Both the position numbers and the translations under genes were made by a program. From Magicicada septendecula (taxonomy: Eukaryota; Arthropoda; Insecta; Hemiptera; Cicadidae), in assembly GCA_034769895.1 (NCBI GenBank), contig CM068373.1, positions 23,812,620 to 23,876,619 of the forward strand: 64,000 bases of DNA. The letters run 5' to 3'. The stretch's first letter is position 1; each line of letters begins with the position of its first letter. This document shows, piece by piece, positions 58,721-64,000 of the stretch. Below the pieces are notes generated by a model. It made no database searches. It was not told the origin of the DNA and saw nothing but the letters and a program-made list of their open reading frames with translations.

Positions 58721-59589
58721 GTTTGGTTGACTACACTGAATTTGGATGGACAGATTGATCGGGCGGGTTTGTGATAGTTGGTAAACCCGGTAGTAGTGAG
58801 TAAAGAGGGCACTGACTCACATACTTGAACAGAAGTTTTGGTATATCATCATTAAATTTGGCGTGACTCTTTCTCCATTCGAATCAGCGGTCAAATGCTG
58901 TTCCTATGTTGGACAAATCCAAAAAATAAATCACTTTTGTTATTATGGACAAGAGGTAAACACAATTCTAATAAATAGCTAAATCGTGTCATTTTGTATT
59001 AAGCTAGTTGACATATGTCTACTTCAAATCCACTTCAGTAAACTTTTCATACTCTGTAAATACGCCGAGAAATCGTATACGTGTGACTATCCATTTTCCA
59101 GCGCGTCGACAGTAAAGACTAATTTGGCACCGGCTTATAATACCTTTAGTTTTGCTGAAAACTGCAGTTTCTTGATTGAACTGGTTGGTCTATTTGAAAG
59201 ATATATAGGGGTATTTGTTTCACTGCCCTTCAATCTTCTGAGGATTTTCTTTGCTGGAGTTGCTAAACAGCCCGTATTTGTTCTCAGATGCGTAGTTTTG
59301 AATTGAATTGAACGCGAGAGTGAGTTCTTGCCTCTTCGTGTCTGTGGTGCATTTCTTTATATATTAATCAATTTTTTGAAAAGTAATTTCGATTTTATAA
59401 TTGTTATTCATTTACCTTCACTCATTCCTAAAACGGAACCTGTTTTTCATCATATAGCTCAATACGTTAAAAGCGATAACATTTTCATAACATTTTTCAT
59501 AACATTTTTTAATAGTATTTTCGAAATAATTATCGTCTTACGCTGTCTATTAGTTGCTCTTCTGTTAATGTAATAATTAAACTGTCTTC
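58721..59589. other. Unassigned spacer
   Basis: No gene or element recognised. Overlapping open frames at 58986-59573 have no family motif. Confidence 0.45.
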
Positions 59590-59945
59590 TTTTTATTTTT
59601 CTTCTTTTCTTATAGGTTATATAAACCTGTTCCGGAACCCAAATCATCCTCCGACGACCTTTTCAGTGCCGCTTTCGGCAATCGATTCTCTGTCATCCTT
59701 TGCAGACAATCCCACCATTGTCTTCTAAAAGCTGAAATAATTTCATGTATGGCCTCTACTTCGAGTTCTGTTCTGATATCCTCATTACTTATTCTATCTT
59801 GCAATGTAATGTTTAAAGTACTTCGAATAAACTGCATTTCAGCACTTTGAATTTTGGCACATTCCTTTTTTGTCGTGACCAAAGCCTCAATACAATTCAG
59901 CTGTAATTTTGTAAACGTTTTGTTAATTTCTATATTGTTGAAGGA
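59590..59945 (-). mobile_element. LINE 3' ORF fragment
   Basis: The minus strand reads KECAKIQSAEMQFIRSTLNI, TLQDRISNEDIRTELEVEAI and RRQWWDCLQRMTENRLPKAA, matching KIQ.AEMKFLRS / DRI.NEDIR.EL / WW.HL.RM...R.PK. It ends in DLGSGTGLYNL, a familiar 3'-end peptide of these LINEs. Confidence 0.83.
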
Positions 59946-60622
59946 TTCTAATTAAAATAATATACTTTATTTTGTTAAAATTTTTAAAACATATCTCTAG
60001 TTGAACATCTCTCGTTACTATTTGTGAAAAATGTTTAAAAGGGAATGAAATATCCTCACAGACATATGTTTGCTAATCTGAAATTTCATTTTAAGTTTTA
60101 AAGATGACCTATATCTTCACATATTTTTATTAATACAGTAACTCGTCAATTTTCATGACGGCTGTAAAAATGCAAACACAAGTCTCATAAAATAATTGGT
60201 ACTACACATCATATTACTGGAACTGAGCGAACACTACTAAATTAGCAGATAATAATAGAGTATGAAAGTGCAAACGCATTAGCGTTAACAAAGGATTGTG
60301 GCCAGCCAACCGTGGAGAGTGAATAATTCACACCTAACATTACCATTAGTTCAGAACTAAAGCGCGGCGAGTTCAATGAACAAATGACACACATCATAAA
60401 CTTTTCAAGAAGCCTGTTGATTTGATCCTAATAATCTCCATATCAATCTGATAACGTCCCTGCGTAATTTACTTTAGCGTTGTTGATAACAAGTACTGTT
60501 GTTTCCCTTTATCCATTATTGAGTTCGCATTACTACAGCCAGTCCATCGCTTATACGCCACTACCCGTCACAAAAAGTTACAAGATATTTTTGAGCTTCA
60601 AATGAAAATAAATTTTTAAACA
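59946..60622. other. Unassigned spacer
   Basis: No gene or element recognised. Confidence 0.45.
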
Positions 60623-60965
60623 TTAAGGGCACTCGTAACCGGTAAATCTATCAAACATTCTACATTCTCGCTTTTATGTCTTTATTAATTTTTGAGCAAT
60701 TTAATACCAAATTTATATGTGTACGCCTAACAATAAATTTCGAATGATTTAAACATTTGGGATCATATAGAAAGTTCTGTAAAACGTGCCCATAATGTTA
60801 CTATTTTTACAAATCTATAACTCTCTTATATCAAATTGTAGAGACATGCAATTTTTACCACTGGAAAGGGAATTTTAGTAGTCTAAACATTCACTATCAA
60901 TCTCTGTAGTGTCTGTCGTGAAACTAATATTTGCTGATCTGAGTCATTCAATTTGTACACATATT
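60623..60965 (+). mobile_element. TTAA-flanked DNA transposon, truncated second copy
   Basis: TTAA (60623-60626) is followed by GGGCACTCGTAACCGG, the terminus seen at 38884. The interior matches the complement of 39690-39960. The frame reads SITLLYQIVETCNFYHWKGNF, shown here to its 21st residue minus one: SITLLYQIVETCNFYHWKGN; the homologous stretch at 38880-40026 is SVTLLKQITETCSFYNWKGN. The element stops abruptly near 60965 and family A sequence follows within about 10 bases. Confidence 0.72.
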
Positions 60966-60969
60966 GCTG

Positions 60970-61478
60970 TCTAACGTAGTACACATATAAAACTTATAAA
61001 ATATTATCTCCTCCCTCATCAACTACCATTTTAATTTATAGAAAATTACTCCCTTCCCCTTCGACTACCATTTTTATTTATAGATATTTCATCTACCTTT
61101 CTACAGTGGATTAATATGACCTTCTTTTAAGGATACTTTATTTATCAAAATTAAGCACTTTACTCTTGTTAAAACGTAAAAGGGTGCAGGTAAACTACCC
61201 CTTCCCCTTAACCGATCTTCACCAAAATCAATAGGCCTCGAGTCCCCTGCAATTCAGAACAGTATGCAAAACATTATGTGAATCTGTTTGAGTTTGCGGC
61301 AGTTATCGTTTGCCATAGAAAAATTATACAGATAGACAGACACACACACAGACACTTTTTGAAAAATTACTTTTTTCATGTTTTGAGGGTACTACAATCA
61401 GAATCTGCCATTATCTGGAACACGATTTTTTTCGCCATGACCATACTTCCATTTCCTTATGGAACATGGAACTAAAAT
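60970..61478 (-). repeat. Dispersed repeat family A, copy 5
   Basis: This is the most complete single-unit copy (about 505 bp). From left to right, complemented, it holds AACGTAGTACACATATAAAAC, TTCGACTACCATTTTTATTT, CGATCTTCACCAAAATCAAT, GGCAGTTATCGTTTGCCATA, a short ACACACACA run, GAACACGATTTTTTTCGCC and CTTATGGAACATGG. It shows the uninterrupted site (TATTTATAG) that the 160-bp insertion split in copy 3. Confidence 0.9.
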
Positions 61479-62040
61479 GGAAACTTATGAATATGTATTC
61501 GGAAAATGTACAACTAAAGTAGGATATTTGAGTTATGGCTCAGTGACAAAAACCTGTCGAAGTTTGGATTACAAAAATTAACCCTTTCATTCCCAACACA
61601 ACTACGCCTTGCTTACACAATTTGGATAAAGAATAAGGCAGTTATTACAACGCTTCCATAAAACATTTAATCAAATTGAGAAAATGTTTTGTTATGAAAA
61701 AGATGTAATAACTCTGTATTTTTTTATTCGATAGACATAATAGTTAGATTAAATTTAAAAAGTGTAATTGTTCATAGCAATTTTTTGTAAACACAAATTT
61801 TGTTGTATAATAACCTAATTTAAAATTGAAAAATTTATTCAGCTGTATTCTGCAAATTTTTGAGGTAAAAATTTGGTTTTGTTGTGTACTTGTAAGAAAT
61901 AGTTCACTTACTTTGTATACCACTCTATAATTATATTATTTCAGCTGGAGTAATTTATCTCATTCATTTAACACATAAGTGCAAACGAAAACAATTTTTC
62001 AACACACGTTTACTGCACATTTTTCATTAGTGCTCGCAAA
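61479..62040. other. Unassigned AT-rich spacer
   Basis: Nothing recognisable. Confidence 0.5.
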
Positions 62041-62086
62041 CTTGTGTGTGTGTGTATGTGCGCGCGCGCGCGCACGGACGTGTGTT
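62041..62086 (+). repeat. Alternating GT/GC purine-pyrimidine tract
   Basis: TGTGTGTGTGTATGTG followed by GCGCGCGCGCGCGCAC and ACGTGTGTTTG. Alternating purine-pyrimidine with a CG core is prone to form left-handed Z-DNA. Confidence 0.9.
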
Positions 62087-63149
62087 TGTAAATATGATGG
62101 TAAACGTATGAACGAGTCTTGTGTCCGGTATGTACCTGACACCTTACATGACATAAGTAATTATCTGTCTCAGTTGGTTTACAATTTTTCTCATTTCAAT
62201 CATTCTCATTTTCTTCAGTTCATCACCATCTGAAGCTAATTTTTGTTTTGAAATTTCTTTAAATTTCTTTTATTAAGACCGCTCCTTGGATCTTAAATGA
62301 TGGAGAGATTGGAGGACTGAAGCCTTGTGTTTTTGTTTTATTTTGTGTTTGAAGTACAACATTCTTAAAAATTAGTCACACGCTTATGGCGATTTATTAC
62401 CGCCTTTCCGATTGTAATATATATCTTTACCGAAATTTTCGCGTTCCTATAACACTTTCTTTCAATTTATAGAGTGCCACTACACATCTTTGTTTTGCTC
62501 CTACTTCATATCGGTTTTCATTTATGAGATTAAAATACTTTTATTCAAAGAAAAATTAGTAGCTTAAAACTACTCAAAAAATTATGTAAAATATAACAGT
62601 GACGCGTTAGATTTACATTTTAAATGACTAACATTTTTCGGCCCAACAGTCCGAAATTTTCCTCTGGAAGAAATAGAGATGGATAGAGAGAGAGAGACAG
62701 TGGTGTCTGTGTGTGTGATGACACATGGGCGAAGAGTTGTATGCTCCAAGTTAAGAACACTTGTTAGGTGTGACCTACTTTTCAAGTTGAGAACACTTGT
62801 TAAGCGTCCATTGTGTGGCCTACTTCAATCGTACTCTGCGCTCCAAGTACGTAAATAAAACTGGAGCGTGAGAGAATATAAGGAGAAAAACTAAATTGTA
62901 AATGGCGGGGTAGACTGTTTTTGAATATGATGTTGGCAGGGAAGTAGTGTTTATTATCGCCGACAGAGGAACGCAGGTTTCAAATTTACTAAGTGGTAGA
63001 CTCATTGCAAACCAATCATTTATAACATTTGACGTCTGAATATAATATATAATGTGTCCTGTTATATTACAGGCATATTTCTTAGAACAAGCACTACAAA
63101 ACTCATAGTGACTCGTGTCCGTTTGCGCATAAGCCTATGTACGGTAACA
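62087..63149. other. Unassigned spacer with a short direct repeat
   Basis: CAAGTTAAGAACACTTGTTAG (about 62747) recurs as CAAGTTGAGAACACTTGTTAA (about 62783), each followed by a GTG-CCTACTT block, so about 36 bases are duplicated. No gene seen. Confidence 0.5.
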
Positions 63150-63935
63150 TTTGTCATCATTATCACCATCATCTTCAGGGATTAAACCAAGGATGGTTTG
63201 TACCGGTCCCAAAGAGGCAAAGATTACAGGTGGTCACTCCTGCGCTTCCTCGGACGTCCCACACCTCACCATACAGTCCCCTCGATTTATAGTTCCATAG
63301 TTGTTTGGTAATGCGGCAGTCATCCATTCGGCAAAGATGTTGCCACCAATTCAGTCGATACTGTCCAATCCTGTCGAGAATACTCATGGTATTCATTTCC
63401 TGACGTATATCTATGTTCCTTCTATGATCATGGAGAGTATACCCTGCTACGTGCCTGAGACATCTCATTTCAGCCGCTTGGATGCGACTGGCCTGGCGTT
63501 TTGTTAAAGTCCAATTCTCAGACCCATAAAGACGTGTGGGAATTGCCATTATCTTGTAGAATTTTAGGCGTGTTCCTTTATTTGCTGACCTAAGAGTTAG
63601 CCTGATGGTTCCGCACATAAAGTTCTACTTATGCAAATTAGTCACAACGTCGTTGCTTGCATTATAAAACATACTGTAGCTCAGGTATTCAAAATTGCTA
63701 ACTTGTTCCAGGACAGTACCATCAATAACAATTTATTCCCTTACGGGATCAGTTCCACGAAAAGCCATCACCTTGCTCTTAAGTGTAAATATTTGCAATC
63801 CAGAGTCTTTGTAGATTCGATTTATGTATCCCCATCTGCAATCTTTTTTCCGAGTCCGACAGAACACCCTGATCGTTCGCAAACAACAAAGTGTCGATTA
63901 TGATATGTGTAGAAAATTACATGTCGAATTGTAAT
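63150..63935 (-). mobile_element. LINE RT and 3' end
   Basis: The minus strand from about 63900 reads IIDTLLFANDQGVLSDSEKR, where FANDQ stands for the catalytic FADDQ. After frame changes come MCGTIRLTLRS, RLKFYKIMAIPTRLYGSENW, RQASRIQAAEMRCLRHVAGY and LNWWQHLCRMDDCRITKQLW (63618-63175). The 3' part ends near a GATGATGGTGATAATGATGA tail. It is the same family as 1-548 (RRICGTIHR / LKFYK..AVPT / AAEM). The copy continues toward the right window edge but is unreadable beyond about 63935. Confidence 0.83.
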
Positions 63936-64000
63936 TATCCCGGAGCAGATATAAAAACAGACTTTAATATTAATGTATGTAGTTTGAAGCCAAACAGATT

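Overview
This 64-kb window looks like arthropod nuclear DNA and most likely comes from an insect. It is AT-rich, has no bacterial-style gene packing, and contains long dinucleotide microsatellites and decayed copies of many eukaryotic transposon classes. The LINE 3' ends, R1-clade LINEs, Penelope-like elements and Ty3/gypsy LTRs together would fit a large repeat-rich polyneopteran genome such as a cockroach or termite. That placement is inference, not something the sequence proves. I find no host protein-coding gene, rRNA or functional tRNA gene that I can support.

Layout. 1-9,049: LINE 3' ends, a truncated LTR, a Helitron-like fragment, a tRNA-derived SINE and a (TTC)n tract. 9,050-16,243: an old, nearly complete Ty3/gypsy retrotransposon on the minus strand, with two diverged LTRs, a tRNA-Leu primer-binding site, gag, protease, RT, RNase H and integrase. 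It is broken by frameshifts and stops and is split by an unrelated 1.3-kb insertion. 16,244-24,400: a 280-bp tandem duplication, a dispersed repeat family (family A) locally amplified into about 160-bp tandem units, tandem LTR copies, and a palindrome. 24,400-35,800: an R1-like LINE, hammerhead-like motifs, inverted repeats, a Merlin transposase fragment and a LINE with RT. 35,806-37,629: an 85-bp satellite running straight into a solo LTR. 37,780-43,235: LINE pieces, a TTAA-flanked DNA transposon, family A and Penelope fragments. 45,340-54,900: two LINE 3' ends, a solo LTR with a target duplication, a hAT element and two Penelope-like fragments. 54,901-64,000: mostly AT-rich unassigned DNA with a Penelope palindrome, a second TTAA-element fragment, family A and LINE fragments.

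Nothing here works as a pathway. The interest lies in how the elements are nested and in RNA structure. Several Penelope-associated termini share a hammerhead-ribozyme-like core: CTGANGA, a 5-bp stem II, GAAA or a one-base variant, and a very short stem III. Their stem II bases differ between copies while pairing is kept. A 160-bp insertion carrying one of these motifs sits inside family A between exact 12-bp direct repeats. The 85-bp satellite shares its junction bases with the LTR beside it, so the array may have arisen at a retrotransposon boundary. All family assignments rest on reading translations and motifs by eye; no search was run.
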